Positions 33,050-42,744 of a stretch of DNA of 64,000 nt are shown in pieces (the first letter of the stretch is position 1; the number at the start of each line of letters is the position of its first letter). The notes below the pieces were generated by a model. That model searched no databases, was not told the DNA's origin, and worked only from the letters and a program-made list of their open reading frames with translations. A program made the translations under genes and the position numbers. Origin of the DNA: Glaciibacter superstes DSM 21135 (GTDB taxonomy: Bacteria > Actinomycetota > Actinomycetes > Actinomycetales > Microbacteriaceae); assembly GCF_000421145.1 (NCBI RefSeq), contig NZ_ATWH01000016.1, positions 1-64,000 of the forward strand, written 5' to 3'.

Positions 33050-34129
33050 GTGCGAGTTGTCATTCTCGGTGCCGGTCGGATCGGGCAGGCGCATGTGCGC
33101 ACACTGCTGGATCAGGAGGCGATCACCGAACTGCTGATCGCCGATCTCGACCCGTCGCGTGCCGAGGCTGTCGCGGCATCCGTCAGCGCCGATTCCAACA
33201 GCGCCGATTCCAACAGCGCCGATTCCAACCTCGACCTGTCCGGTCGCACCGTGCGGGCGGGCAGCATCGACGACGCGTTTGCCGCGCGACCCGACGCAAT
33301 CGTGATCGCAGCGCCCACGTCGGTGCACGCCGAGCTCATCGTGCGCTCTGTGCAAGCCGGAATACCGACGTTCTGCGAGAAGCCGCTCGCCGAATCCCTC
33401 GCGTCGAGCCTCGCGGTCGTCGACGAGGTAGAGCGTCATGACGTGCCGGTACAGATCGGTTTCCAGCGCCGCTTCGATGCCGGTTATCGCGCGGCAAGGG
33501 AAGCGCTCGAGTCCGGCGCCATCGGTGAGCTGCGACGCCTGCACCTGCTGACCTGCGATCCGACGCCTCCCCCGGCCGAGTACATTCCGACCAGCGGCGG
33601 CATCTTCCGCGACTGCCACATCCACGACTTCGACATTCTGCGCTGGGTCACCGGCCGTGAGGTCGCCTCCGTCTACGCGACCGGCGCCAACCGTGGGGCG
33701 GCCTTCTTCGGTGAAGCCGGCGACGTCGACGAGTCTGCCGCGCTGCTCACCCTCGACGACGGCACGCTCGCCACCCTGCAGGGCTCCCGCTACAACGGCG
33801 CGGGCTACGACGTGCGCATGGAGCTGGCCGGCACCGAAGGCAACCGCACTGTCGGACTCGACGAGCGCGTGCCGCTCACCAGCGCAGAACCCGGCGTGGC
33901 ATTCCCCTCCGACGCGCCATGGCCGAACTTCCAGGAACGATTCGCCGCCGCCTATTCAGCCGAACTGGCGACGTTCGTGCGGGTCGCCACCGGGGAACTG
34001 CCCAGCCCCTGCACCCCGCGCGACGCCCTCGAAGCCCTGTTCATCGCCGAAGCTGCAGACCTCTCACTCCGCGAAGAGCGGGTCGTTCGACTCGATGAGA
34101 TTCGCCGCGGCGCAGCGGTCGGGAGTTGA
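33050..34129 (+). CDS. iolG: Inositol 2-dehydrogenase-like Gfo/Idh/MocA oxidoreductase
   Basis: A 359-residue NAD(P)-dependent oxidoreductase. Rossmann motif VVILGAGRIGQAHVRTL at the N-terminus, EKPLAESL (catalytic Lys), FQRRFDAGYRAAREALESGAIGE and the catalytic IFRDCHIHDFDILRW, all as in inositol dehydrogenases. GGAGG seven bases before the GTG at 33050 fixes the start. An in-frame 15-bp repeat (33185-33229) encodes SADSN three times in a surface region near residue 48, an insertion not expected in the family. Confidence 0.88.
   Translation: MRVVILGAGRIGQAHVRTLLDQEAITELLIADLDPSRAEAVAASVSADSNSADSNSADSNLDLSGRTVRAGSIDDAFAARPDAIVIAAPTSVHAELIVRSVQAGIPTFCEKPLAESLASSLAVVDEVERHDVPVQIGFQRRFDAGYRAAREALESGAIGELRRLHLLTCDPTPPPAEYIPTSGGIFRDCHIHDFDILRWVTGREVASVYATGANRGAAFFGEAGDVDESAALLTLDDGTLATLQGSRYNGAGYDVRMELAGTEGNRTVGLDERVPLTSAEPGVAFPSDAPWPNFQERFAAAYSAELATFVRVATGELPSPCTPRDALEALFIAEAADLSLREERVVRLDEIRRGAAVGS
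33185..33229 (+). repeat. Coding tandem repeat, 3 x 15 bp, in iolG
   Basis: Three identical copies of AGCGCCGATTCCAAC encode Ser-Ala-Asp-Ser-Asn repeats. Unit length is a multiple of three, so copy-number changes keep the frame. Confidence 0.92.
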
Positions 34130-34131
34130 CC

Positions 34132-35034
34132 ATGACACCGTCAACGCCGCAGGCCACTTCCCTCGCCGACCGCATCGCCTCCGCCCCCATCTCCTGGGGA
34201 GTCTGCGAGGTTCCGGGCTGGGGCGTGCAGCTTTCGCCCGAGCGCGTCCTCACGGAGATGCGGGAGCTCGGCGTGGTCGCCACCGAGTTCGGTCCAGACG
34301 ATTTTCTGCCCGCCGCCCCGTCCGAGAAAGCCGAGACCCTCCGCGCACACGGCCTCAGCGCGGTCGGAGGCTTCGTCCCGGTCATCCTGCACGACGCATC
34401 CGTCGACCCGGTGCCGGCCATCGAAGCCGAGCTCGAGTCGTTCGTGGCCGCCGGTGCCACACGCCTGGTTCTCTCTGCTGACACCGGCCAGGTCGGTTAC
34501 GACTCGCGCCCCACACTCACCGACGAGCAGCGGACGACCCTGTTCGCCAACCTCGACCGCCTGGCCGAGGTCGCTTCCGCCCACGGCATCGTCGCCTCCC
34601 TCCACCCACATGTCGGCACCATGATCGAGTCGACGGATGACGTCAATCGCGTTCTCGCCGGCTCGTCGATCGGACTCTGCCTCGACACCGGGCACCTCCT
34701 GATCGGCGGCACCGACCCCGTCGACCTGGCCGCGCGCCACGCCGATCGCATCGCTCACGTGCACTTGAAAGACGTGCGCGTCGACGTCGCCAAGCGTGTG
34801 CAGGCAGGCGAACTGACGTACACGGATGCCGTTGGCCAGGGCCTGTACGCACCGCTCGGTGACGGCGACATCGATATCGCCGCCATCGTGCGCTCGCTTG
34901 AGGCGGCCGGCTACACCGGCTACTACGTGCTCGAACAGGACACTATCCTCACCAGCGAACCGGCGACGGATGCCGGACCACTCACCGACGTTCGCCGCAG
35001 CCTCGACTTCATGACGGGCATCGCGCTCCCCTGA
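34132..35034 (+). CDS. IolE-like sugar isomerase/inosose dehydratase (xylose-isomerase-like TIM barrel)
   Basis: A 300-residue AP-endonuclease-2-like barrel: APISWGVCEVPGWGVQLSPERVLTEMRELGVVATEFGPDDFL at the N-terminus, HPHVGTMIESTDDVNRVL, GLCLDTGHLLIGGTDPVDL and IAHVHLKDVR carry the metal-binding His/Asp/Glu. Such proteins in iol clusters are inosose dehydratases (IolE) or isomerases (IolI/IolH); which one cannot be told. ATG 34132 has GGGAG upstream; it follows the iolG stop by two bases. Confidence 0.82.
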   Translation: MTPSTPQATSLADRIASAPISWGVCEVPGWGVQLSPERVLTEMRELGVVATEFGPDDFLPAAPSEKAETLRAHGLSAVGGFVPVILHDASVDPVPAIEAELESFVAAGATRLVLSADTGQVGYDSRPTLTDEQRTTLFANLDRLAEVASAHGIVASLHPHVGTMIESTDDVNRVLAGSSIGLCLDTGHLLIGGTDPVDLAARHADRIAHVHLKDVRVDVAKRVQAGELTYTDAVGQGLYAPLGDGDIDIAAIVRSLEAAGYTGYYVLEQDTILTSEPATDAGPLTDVRRSLDFMTGIALP

Positions 35035-35129
35035 CCCACGTCACTCCACAGCACTATCCGAAAAGCACCATCGCAGTAAGCACCACCGCAACAGGCACCA
35101 ATCACCGGTATCCAAAGGAGGAACCACAG

Positions 35130-36110
35130 ATGAAGCTCAACAGACGCTGGCTCGCGGCATTGGTCGTTGTCCCGCTCGCATTGGCCGGTTGCACGGCCAC
35201 CACGCCAACCGGTACCAGTTCCGATGACGCCGCGGCACCCGCGGGTGGAGACGACATCACCATTGCCGTGGTCACACACGGCACTCCAGGCGACACCTTC
35301 TGGGACGTCGTCAAGTCCGGCGCGGAACAGGCCGCCGAAGACCTCGGTGTCACGGTCACCTACCAGGGTGATGGCGACCCGGTGAAGCAGAGCCAGCTGA
35401 TTGACTCTGCCGTCGCCACCAACCCGGATGGCCTCATCGTCTCCATGGCGAACCCCGAGGGCGTGCAAGGAGCCGTGGAAGCGGCCATCGCCGCCGGCGT
35501 CCCCGTCATCACCATCAACTCCGGGCTCGACCAGTCCAAGGAGTTCGGCGCCTCGACCCACGTCGGGCAGAGCGAGTTCATCGCCGGGCAGGGCGCCGGT
35601 GAGGAACTGGCGACGGCCGGTGCCACCAACGTCATCTGCGTCATCCACGAGGCAGGCAACACCGGCCTCGAAGAGCGCTGCTCCGGAGCCGCGGACACCC
35701 TCGGCGGAACCGTGAGCAACGTGCAGGTCGACATCGCCAACGTGGCGGATGCCCAGAACACCATCAAGTCCAGCCTTCTCGCCGACCCGTCGATCGACGG
35801 AGTGCTCACGCTCAACCCGGGGATCGCGGTCGCGGCGAACCAGGCGATCGAGGAGGCAGCCAGCAGCGCGCAACTGGCGACGTTCGACGTCTCCGAAGAC
35901 GTGACGCAGCTCATCATCGACGGCAAGATCCTGTTCGCCGTCGACCAGCAGCCGTACTCGCAGGGCTACCTCCCCGTCGTCTTCCTCACTCTGCAGAAGC
36001 GCAACGGCGACGTTGTCGGCGGCGGCCAGCCGGTCTATTCCGGCCCCGGCTTCGTGACGAAGGACAACGCGGAGCAGGTCGCCGAGTTTGCGAAGAACGG
36101 AACGCGATGA
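35130..36110 (+). CDS. Sugar (probably inositol) ABC transporter substrate-binding lipoprotein
   Basis: A 326-residue type I periplasmic binding protein (Peripla_BP_4). The signal MKLNRRWLAALVVVPLALAGC ends at the lipobox Cys. The mature part begins ITIAVVTHGTPGDTFWDVVKSGAEQAAEDLGVTV and continues GLIVSMANPEGVQGAVEAAIAAGVPVITINSG, as in ribose/inositol-binding proteins. AAAGGAGG stands before the ATG. It overlaps the permease gene by 4 bases (ATGA). Place inside the iol cluster suggests myo-inositol. Confidence 0.9.
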   Translation: MKLNRRWLAALVVVPLALAGCTATTPTGTSSDDAAAPAGGDDITIAVVTHGTPGDTFWDVVKSGAEQAAEDLGVTVTYQGDGDPVKQSQLIDSAVATNPDGLIVSMANPEGVQGAVEAAIAAGVPVITINSGLDQSKEFGASTHVGQSEFIAGQGAGEELATAGATNVICVIHEAGNTGLEERCSGAADTLGGTVSNVQVDIANVADAQNTIKSSLLADPSIDGVLTLNPGIAVAANQAIEEAASSAQLATFDVSEDVTQLIIDGKILFAVDQQPYSQGYLPVVFLTLQKRNGDVVGGGQPVYSGPGFVTKDNAEQVAEFAKNGTR

Positions 36111-37150
36111 CCACTGCCACTGCACCAGCAGTGACGGATGAGCGGGTCATCAGGACAAATCCGTTCATAGCGATGCTGCGCCGGCCTGAGGTCGGCGCAG
36201 CAGTCGCCGCGCTCGCGATCTTCCTGTACTTCTCCCTCTCGACCCAGGCGTTCCTGACCCCGGCCGGCGTCTCCACGTGGCTGTACTCGTCATCGCTGTT
36301 CGGCATCATGGCGGTTGCCGTGGCGATGCTCATGATCGGCGGGGAGTTTGACCTCTCCGCCGGTGCCATGACCGGAACCACAGCACTGATCGTCGGCGTG
36401 ATCACCACGCAGTGGGGAGTCAACATCTGGCTCTCGCTGGTGATCTCGCTGGCAATCGCGCTCTTGGTCGGTGCCGGAAACGCGTTCATCGTGATGAAGA
36501 CCGGGCTGCCGAGCTTCATCGTGACTCTGGCGACGTTCTTCATCCTGCAGGGCATCAACCTGGCGGTCACCAAGCTGATCACCGGCACGGTCGCCATCCA
36601 GGGCATGGGCGCAGTCCCAGGCTTCGACCAGGTCAAGGTCATCTTTGGCTCGTCGTTCCCGTTCCTCGGCATGAACGTGAAGGTCTCGGTCGTCTGGTGG
36701 ATCGCCTTCACCGCCCTCGCCAGCTGGATCCTGCTTCGCACCAGGGCAGGAAACTGGATATTCGCGGTCGGCGGCCAGATGACCAGCGCCCGCCAGGTCG
36801 GCGTGCCGGTGATGAAAACCAAGACCGGATTGTTCATGACCACGGCCGGCGCCGGCTGGCTGGTCGGCATGCTGCAGCTCTTCGACGTGTCGACTGTGCA
36901 GGCCACAACCGGCATCGGCCAGGAGTTCATCTACATCATCTGCGCCGTCGTCGGCGGATGCCTGCTGACCGGCGGGTACGGGTCGGCGATCGGCGCGGCC
37001 ATCGGCGCTCTCATCTACGGCATGACGTTGCAGGGCATCGTGTTCGCCCAGTGGGACAACAACTGGCTGAAGGCGTTCCTCGGCGGCATGCTGCTGCTCG
37101 CTGTGCTGGTCAATCTGTATGTGCGCAGACAGGCAGGAGTGAGATCATGA
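36107..37150 (+). CDS. Sugar ABC transporter permease (RbsC type)
   Basis: A 347-residue permease with 8-10 helices and RbsC-family motifs: [45 protein letters not shown] and the cytoplasmic loop [20 protein letters not shown], then [23 protein letters not shown]. It overlaps both neighbours by 4 bases, so binding protein, permease and ATPase are translated together. Confidence 0.93.
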   Translation: MTTATAPAVTDERVIRTNPFIAMLRRPEVGAAVAALAIFLYFSLSTQAFLTPAGVSTWLYSSSLFGIMAVAVAMLMIGGEFDLSAGAMTGTTALIVGVITTQWGVNIWLSLVISLAIALLVGAGNAFIVMKTGLPSFIVTLATFFILQGINLAVTKLITGTVAIQGMGAVPGFDQVKVIFGSSFPFLGMNVKVSVVWWIAFTALASWILLRTRAGNWIFAVGGQMTSARQVGVPVMKTKTGLFMTTAGAGWLVGMLQLFDVSTVQATTGIGQEFIYIICAVVGGCLLTGGYGSAIGAAIGALIYGMTLQGIVFAQWDNNWLKAFLGGMLLLAVLVNLYVRRQAGVRS

Positions 37151-37944
37151 CCGAACCCATCGCATCCGCCGCCCCACCGATTCTCGAGGTGAGGGGCATC
37201 GGCAAGTCCTACGGCTCCATCATCGCGTTGCGCGATGTGAGCGCGTCGCTCGGAGTCGGCGAGGTGCTGTGCGTGCTCGGCGACAACGGTGCTGGCAAGT
37301 CGACGTTCATCAAGATTCTCTCCGGTGCGCACGAGCACACAGAGGGAACTCTGCTCGCCTACGGCAAGGAGCGCACCTTTGGAAGCCCGCGCGAGGCGCT
37401 CGACATCGGCATTGCCACTGTCTACCAGGACCTCGCCGTCGTCGGGCTGATGCCGGTCTGGCGCAACTTCTTCCTCGGCTCTGAGCTGACCCGCGGTGTC
37501 GGGCCGTTCCGCCGCCTCGACGTGAAGGGGATGCGCCGGATCACCAAGGACGAACTGGCGAAGATGGGCATCGACCTGCGCGACGTCGACCAGCCGATCG
37601 GTACGCTGTCTGGCGGCGAGCGCCAGTCCGTCGCCATCGCGCGTGCCGTGTATTTCGGGGCGAAGGTCGTCATCCTCGACGAGCCGACGTCTGCGCTGGG
37701 GGTGAAGCAGGCCGGGGTGGTGCTGAAGTACATCGCCCAGGCGAGGGACCGTGGGCTCGGCGTGGTGTTCATCACCCACAACCCGCATCACGCCTATCCG
37801 GTCGGCGATCGGTTCCTGCTGCTCAAGCGCGGCACCAGCCTCGGTGAGTTCGCGAAGAACGAGATTACGATCGAGGAGATGACACGGCTGATGGCCGGTG
37901 GCGCCGAACTTGAAACTCTCGCCCACGAACTGGAGCGTGCCTGA
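37147..37944 (+). CDS. Sugar ABC transporter ATPase, single-domain
   Basis: A 265-residue ATPase: Walker [16 protein letters not shown], signature [19 protein letters not shown], Walker [14 protein letters not shown]-loop [12 protein letters not shown]. Unlike RbsA/XylG proteins (~500 residues, two ATPase halves) it has one domain, so it should act as a homodimer. ATGA overlap with the permease. Confidence 0.92.
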   Translation: MTEPIASAAPPILEVRGIGKSYGSIIALRDVSASLGVGEVLCVLGDNGAGKSTFIKILSGAHEHTEGTLLAYGKERTFGSPREALDIGIATVYQDLAVVGLMPVWRNFFLGSELTRGVGPFRRLDVKGMRRITKDELAKMGIDLRDVDQPIGTLSGGERQSVAIARAVYFGAKVVILDEPTSALGVKQAGVVLKYIAQARDRGLGVVFITHNPHHAYPVGDRFLLLKRGTSLGEFAKNEITIEEMTRLMAGGAELETLAHELERA

Positions 37945-37975
37945 ACCATATGCCTGACACGATGTGTGTGAACCG

Positions 37976-38860
37976 ATGACGTATTTCCACCCGAGCGGAA
38001 CCCTCGCCGACGACCGAAACGATGTCATCTTCGCGCCGAACGGCACGAGCTGGCTGTACACCGGGCTGGAGGTGCTCACCCTGGCGCCTGGACAGAGTGT
38101 CACTGTCGAGCAGGGTGAGCGCGAAAGCATCGTGGTGCCGTTGGCGGGCAGCGTGTCGGTCTCGGTTTCAGCGACAACGGATGCCGGCGCCACCGAATAT
38201 CGCCTCGCGGGCCGCGACTCCCCGTGGGGCGTGACCGACGTGCTCTACCTGCCGGTGCACACCAGAGCCACGATCACCGGGGCCGCCGGCGCCCGCATCG
38301 CGCTGCCGTGGGCGGTGGCAACCGAGGCGCATCCGGTGCAATACCTGGCGGCGGATGCCGTATCTTCTGAACTGCGCGGAGCCGGCATCTGCAGTCGGCA
38401 GGTGAACAACTTCGGCACACCAGCCGCGCTCCAGACCGACAGGCTCATCGCCTGCGAGGTGATGCAGCCAGGCGGAAACTGGTCGTCGTATCCCCCGCAC
38501 AAACACGACGTCGACGGCGAGGCCGAGACCCAACTCGAGGAGATCTACTACTACGAGGTGGCGCCCTCCCCCGCCGGCACAGACGGTTTTGCGCTGCAGC
38601 GCGTCTACGGATCTGTCGCCGGCGACATCGACGTGACCGAAGAGGTGCGCACCGGCGACGTCGTGACCATCCCGTTCGGGTATCACGGCCCCACGGTCGC
38701 CGCCCCTGGCCACGACCTGTACTACCTCAACGTGATGGCGGGGCCACGCACGGCGTTGCACCCCGACCGGGAGTGGCTGATCAGCGATGACGCCGATCAC
38801 GCCTGGATCCGCGGCCAGTGGGAACACGAAGCCGTCGACCCGAGGCTGCCGTTCGGCTGA
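37976..38860 (+). CDS. iolB: 5-deoxy-glucuronate isomerase (IolB)
   Basis: A 294-residue double-cupin isomerase converting 5-deoxy-glucuronate to 2-deoxy-5-keto-gluconate. Family markers: NDVIFAPNGTSWLYTGLEVLTL, SPWGVTDVLYLPVHT, CSRQVNNFG, NWSSYPPHKHDVDGEAETQLEEIYYYE (metal-binding His/Glu) and IPFGYHGPTVAAPGHDLYYLNVMAG. Length is normal. Start uncertain: ATG 37976 or GTG 37964, neither with a good ribosome site. Confidence 0.93.
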   Translation: MTYFHPSGTLADDRNDVIFAPNGTSWLYTGLEVLTLAPGQSVTVEQGERESIVVPLAGSVSVSVSATTDAGATEYRLAGRDSPWGVTDVLYLPVHTRATITGAAGARIALPWAVATEAHPVQYLAADAVSSELRGAGICSRQVNNFGTPAALQTDRLIACEVMQPGGNWSSYPPHKHDVDGEAETQLEEIYYYEVAPSPAGTDGFALQRVYGSVAGDIDVTEEVRTGDVVTIPFGYHGPTVAAPGHDLYYLNVMAGPRTALHPDREWLISDDADHAWIRGQWEHEAVDPRLPFG

Positions 38861-38907
38861 GCCCCAGCCCTTGACTCGCACGACACACCGCTACACCGCT
38901 ACACCGA

Positions 38908-40863
38908 ATGAAGGCCGATCAACCTATGACATCCACACCGGCGACATCCGTACCCGAGAGTTCCGAAGCCGCGACTTCCACCGTCAGGCTGACCGTCGGC
39001 CAGGCCATCGTGCGCTTCCTCGGCGCCCAGCACACGGTGCGCGACGGCGTCGAACATCGTCTCGTCGAGGGGTTCTTCGGCATTTTCGGGCACGGCAACG
39101 TGGCCGGTCTCGGTCAGGCCCTGTTGCAGAGCGACCTGAATGATCCCGGCCGCATGCCCTACTGGCTGGCGCGCAATGAGCAGGGTGCCGTGCACGCGGC
39201 CACCGGTTTCGCCCGTCACCGGGGCCGCCTCTCCACCCTGGCGGTCACGACGTCGATCGGGCCGGGCGCCACCAACATGATCACGGGTGCCGCGCTGGCC
39301 ACCATCAACCGCATTCCGGTGTTGCTTTTTCCTGCAGACGTCTTTGCCACCCGTAACCCCGACCCGGTGCTCCAGCAGCTCGAGCGCAGCGACGCGCAGG
39401 ATGTCACGGTCAACGACGCGTTCCGCCCGGTTTCGGTATTCTTCGACCGGGTCTGGCGTCCAGAGCAGCTGCCCGCCGCTCTGCTTGGCGCGATGCGGGC
39501 GCTCACCGATCCGGCGCAGACCGGCGCAGTCACCATCGCGCTGCCTCAGGATGTTCAGCCGGAGGCGCACGATTGGCCGGTCGAGTTCTTCGACAAGAGG
39601 GTCTGGCGGGTGATGCGCCAGGGTGCGGATGCGGCATCCGTCGACGACGCTGCGGCCCTGCTCGCGTCGGCCAAGCGGCCGTTCATCGTCGCGGGCGGCG
39701 GGGTGCACTACTCCGAAGCCGAGGGCGTTCTGGCCGGCCTTGCGACGCGATGGGGAATCCCGGTCGGGCAGTCACAGGCGGGGAAGGGGGCGTTGCCGTC
39801 CGGGCATCCGTTCGACGTCGGCGGGGTTGGGGCAACTGGCACCACGGCTGCCAATGCGCTGGCCGCTGCGGCGGATGTCGTCATCGGCGTCGGTACTCGC
39901 TATTCGGACTTCACGACGGCATCCCGGTCGATTTTTGCCAACCCCGACGTGCGATTCATCAACCTCAACGTCGCGCAGCTCGACGCGGTGAAATTCGCTG
40001 GCCTGGCCGTGACAGGTGACGCACGCACAACGCTGGCCGCGCTTGGTGATGCACTGCCCAATTACGCGACGGATGCCGCATACCGCGCCGAGATCGACGC
40101 ACTTCGCGACGAGTGGGCCGGGCACCGCGCGGAGGTGTTCGCGAGTGACTGGCAGGCCCGGGGAGAGACTGGCCGCACCTCGCAGGTGGAGCTGATCGGC
40201 ATCCTGAACGAGACGCTCGGTGAGCACGACGTGATCGTGAACGCTGCCGGTTCTGCGCCGGGTGACCTGCACAAGCTGTGGGAGCCGGGGTCGGCGAAGC
40301 AGTATCACGTGGAGTACGGTTTCTCGACGATGGGCTACGAGATCGCTGGCGCGCTGGGGATCAAGCTGGCCGAGCCGGGCGTGCAGGTGGTGGCCCTCGT
40401 CGGCGATGGTTCGTACCTGATGCTCGCGCAGGAACTGGTGACGGCGATCGCGGAGGGCTTGAAGCTCGTGATCGTGCTGATCGACAACGAGGGTTTCGCG
40501 TCGATCGGCAACTTGTCGGAGTCGGTGGGGTCGCAGCGTTTCGGCACTCGGTATCGGTACAACGACGCCGGTTCCCCGTCAGCGGGCGGCATGCTGCCCG
40601 TCGACCTGGCGGCGAACCTGGAGAGCCTGGGGGCAAAAGTGTTGCGTGCCTCGTCGCCGGAGGAGTTCCGCTCCGCGCTGAAGGCCGCGCTGGCGGCTGA
40701 GACCACGACGGCCGTGTATGTGCAGACCGATCCACTGGCTCCCGGCTCGGTCGGCGGTGCGTGGTGGGATGTTCCGGTCGCCGAGGTGTCAGAACTCGAG
40801 TCGACGCAGGCCGCTCGTCGCGACTACGAGCGCGACCGACGCGCCCAGCGCCCGTACCTCTGA
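38908..40863 (+). CDS. iolD: 3D-(3,5/4)-trihydroxycyclohexane-1,2-dione hydrolase (IolD)
   Basis: A 651-residue thiamin-diphosphate enzyme that opens the ring of the trihydroxy-dione made by IolE. FGIFGHGNVAGLGQALLQ and the N-terminal PYR domain, then the C-terminal ThDP-binding motif ALVGDGSYLMLAQELVTAIAEGLKLVIVLIDNEGF and FGTRYRYNDAGS. Length matches the family. ATG 38926 is an alternative start. It ends the plus-strand inositol block. Confidence 0.93.
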   Translation: MKADQPMTSTPATSVPESSEAATSTVRLTVGQAIVRFLGAQHTVRDGVEHRLVEGFFGIFGHGNVAGLGQALLQSDLNDPGRMPYWLARNEQGAVHAATGFARHRGRLSTLAVTTSIGPGATNMITGAALATINRIPVLLFPADVFATRNPDPVLQQLERSDAQDVTVNDAFRPVSVFFDRVWRPEQLPAALLGAMRALTDPAQTGAVTIALPQDVQPEAHDWPVEFFDKRVWRVMRQGADAASVDDAAALLASAKRPFIVAGGGVHYSEAEGVLAGLATRWGIPVGQSQAGKGALPSGHPFDVGGVGATGTTAANALAAAADVVIGVGTRYSDFTTASRSIFANPDVRFINLNVAQLDAVKFAGLAVTGDARTTLAALGDALPNYATDAAYRAEIDALRDEWAGHRAEVFASDWQARGETGRTSQVELIGILNETLGEHDVIVNAAGSAPGDLHKLWEPGSAKQYHVEYGFSTMGYEIAGALGIKLAEPGVQVVALVGDGSYLMLAQELVTAIAEGLKLVIVLIDNEGFASIGNLSESVGSQRFGTRYRYNDAGSPSAGGMLPVDLAANLESLGAKVLRASSPEEFRSALKAALAAETTTAVYVQTDPLAPGSVGGAWWDVPVAEVSELESTQAARRDYERDRRAQRPYL

Positions 40864-40940
40864 GCCGCCGCCCGCGCCGCGCGCGAGTCGCATCTCCGAA
40901 CCTGGGCCGTCGCCGGCCACGAGAGTAGGAAGAATTAGCC

Positions 40941-40954
40941 TTTGCGCGCGCAAA
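40941..40954. terminator. Perfect 14-bp palindrome between convergent genes
   Basis: TTTGCGCGCGCAAA, with further inverted matches around it (AGTAGGA at 40925-40931 against TCCTACT at 40987-40993, and GGAGAT/ATCTCC at 40958 and 40984). It separates iolD from the convergent MpaB gene and may end transcription in both directions, though no loop or long T-run follows. Confidence 0.4.
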
Positions 40955-41045
40955 CGAGGAGATATTGCACCCTCAAGCGAGGCATCTCCTACTTTCGCGA
41001 GACCACTCAGCACTTGGGCGTGTCTCCCATATCTTTGTCCGAGGC

Positions 41046-41933
41046 TCACGTGCTGCGGCGACCGCCGAATACCTGAAGGTCAACCTGCTCGCGCATCTGG
41101 GCAATCGTCTTCCCGGTGGGTACCTGGGACCTGACCAGGGCGAGGAGCAGGCGTGCGCCGACCTTGCCGATCCAAAAGCGTCGGCGCGGGATGTCGATGC
41201 CGAACAGCTCGCGGTGCTCTGGGAGCATGCGCTCGAGGGCGGCATCGTTCATCATGCGTCCGATAAACAGGTCGATCCGCCGCGGCTTCTTGCCATCCTT
41301 TGGCGTGACACTCGTGCGGGATGTCATCATGTCGCGGAACCACACCGATTCCGGGATCGCGTGCAGCGTCGGAAGCATCGCCGCCATGTATGCGTCGAGC
41401 TCCCCAACGGTGCTGGGTAGCACCGCCGGATCAAGGCTGAGCAGTTCTCCCGCGATCTTCTGCTCGGCTACGTAGGTGTCCCGCTCGGCATCCGTGAGCT
41501 TTCCGGCCCCGTACTGCTTGAAAGCCCGCAACCCCGCCCACGTGAGCGAGTTCTGAACCCACAGTAAGAGCTCAGGCACTTCCGCGTTGTACGTGCTCCC
41601 GGTCTCCGGGTCAACGGCCTTCACCGCCTGGTGAATACGGCGAAGCGTCGCCCCCGCGTTCCGGGCGGATTCCGCGTCGGCGAAGGTGATCGTCTGCATG
41701 TAGAGACCGGTCTGCCGAGCACGCGACTCCGGATTCGTACGGAAGGCGGACGCCTGGTCGATCATTCGCATGACGCGTGGATGGAGCATCTGCGTCGTGG
41801 CCGCGAGGATCCCGACCAGCATCATCGCCGGGTCAGAGTGCACCTTCCAGGTCACACTCGCCGGGCCGAACAGACCGTCGTCCGCAGTGTGCCGCCCGGC
41901 GGTGATGTGGGCCGGGCGTTCGGTGATCGTCAT
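41046..41933 (-). CDS. MpaB-type oxygenase (DUF2236, latex-clearing-protein-like)
   Basis: A 295-residue protein of the ER-bound-oxygenase/rubber-oxygenase family, mainly helical, thought to use haem. Recognised from GLFGPASVTWKVHSDPAMMLVGILAATTQMLHPRVM near the N-terminus, RARQTGLYMQTITFADAESA, RIHQAVKAVDPETG and LLLWVQNSLTWAGL. No signal peptide. Substrate unknown. AGGAG lies 9 bases before the ATG. It is not clearly linked to either neighbouring sugar cluster. Confidence 0.85.
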   Translation of the reverse strand: MTITERPAHITAGRHTADDGLFGPASVTWKVHSDPAMMLVGILAATTQMLHPRVMRMIDQASAFRTNPESRARQTGLYMQTITFADAESARNAGATLRRIHQAVKAVDPETGSTYNAEVPELLLWVQNSLTWAGLRAFKQYGAGKLTDAERDTYVAEQKIAGELLSLDPAVLPSTVGELDAYMAAMLPTLHAIPESVWFRDMMTSRTSVTPKDGKKPRRIDLFIGRMMNDAALERMLPEHRELFGIDIPRRRFWIGKVGARLLLALVRSQVPTGKTIAQMREQVDLQVFGGRRST

Positions 41934-41950
41934 GTTTTCTCACTCCTCGT

Positions 41951-42047
41951 CGAGGCAGGCGCCGGGCGCGCATCGTGCCGATACCACCCTGGTGGAGCTC
42001 GCATTGCCTCGAACGTTACCTCGATGACGACATCGATGCCCGGCGCC
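41951..42047. repeat. Interleaved inverted repeats upstream of the MpaB gene
   Basis: CGAGGCA (41951-41957) matches TGCCTCG (42005-42011), and GGCGCCGGGC (41958-41967) matches GCCCGGCGCC (42038-42047); both are perfect and interleaved. The region is GC-rich, so chance is possible. Confidence 0.35.
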
Positions 42048-42099
42048 ACGCGAGCGGCAAGATCCCCCAAAACAAGGCAGGCCGGTGGACCGGCCACCT

Positions 42100-42597
42100 T
42101 CACTTCGACGCCGCCCGCACAATGAGAACAAGGGCGGCCACAAAGACCAGCACCAGCGCCACGAAACTGACGCCGTAGAGCACCATGCCCCAGGGGGCGT
42201 GATCTCCCCCTGACGTGGCGAACGCGTCTGCGATCCCCATGCCGGCGGGAAAGGCAGCGAACCAATGAGACGGCGCCGCGAGCACGATCAGCACCAGGTC
42301 GGCAGCGACCACATACTTCGCGCGGGTTTTCGGAATCACCGCGGCAAGCACAACTACAAGCACTGCCAACACCGGCCCGATGATCGCCCAGGTGACGACC
42401 CACGGCGCGGCGAGCGTCTCGTTTGCGCGCTCAAGCCCAGCATGGATTTCCTCGAGGCGCGCGCCGGGAACCGCGGCGAGTGGATTCCACACCAGAGTCT
42501 GGAGTGCCCCGGCAACCGCGTAAGCGATGACCGCAACGAGCCCAAGAATGCTCGCAGCCACGGCGCACCCCGACCTTTGCGTTGCTCCGTTCCCCAT
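42100..42597 (-). CDS. Hypothetical four-helix membrane protein
   Basis: A 165-residue protein with four hydrophobic segments (~12-38, 66-88, 95-113, 138-162) and a polar loop VWNPLAAVPGARLEEIHAGLERANE between the first two. No family recognised. TAGGCT stands six bases before the ATG, so the mRNA may be leaderless. The divergent neighbour at 42745 is another unknown membrane protein. Confidence 0.7.
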   Translation of the reverse strand: MGNGATQRSGCAVAASILGLVAVIAYAVAGALQTLVWNPLAAVPGARLEEIHAGLERANETLAAPWVVTWAIIGPVLAVLVVVLAAVIPKTRAKYVVAADLVLIVLAAPSHWFAAFPAGMGIADAFATSGGDHAPWGMVLYGVSFVALVLVFVAALVLIVRAASK

Positions 42598-42744
42598 CCC
42601 GCGAGCCTAGCGACATCGCTGAATCAGCATCGCGGCTCGGTTTGCAGGCCCTCCGTCGGTCGGCTTCCGGCCATCCCGTATGTATGGTGGGAACCGACGC
42701 ACGACAATATGATCGATTTGCACGCGGGGTGGGAGAGTTTGGGC

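Noticed and set aside
40941..40954. Classical rho-independent terminator
   Set aside because: The palindrome has no loop and is not followed by a T-run in either direction, so it is listed only as a low-confidence terminator.
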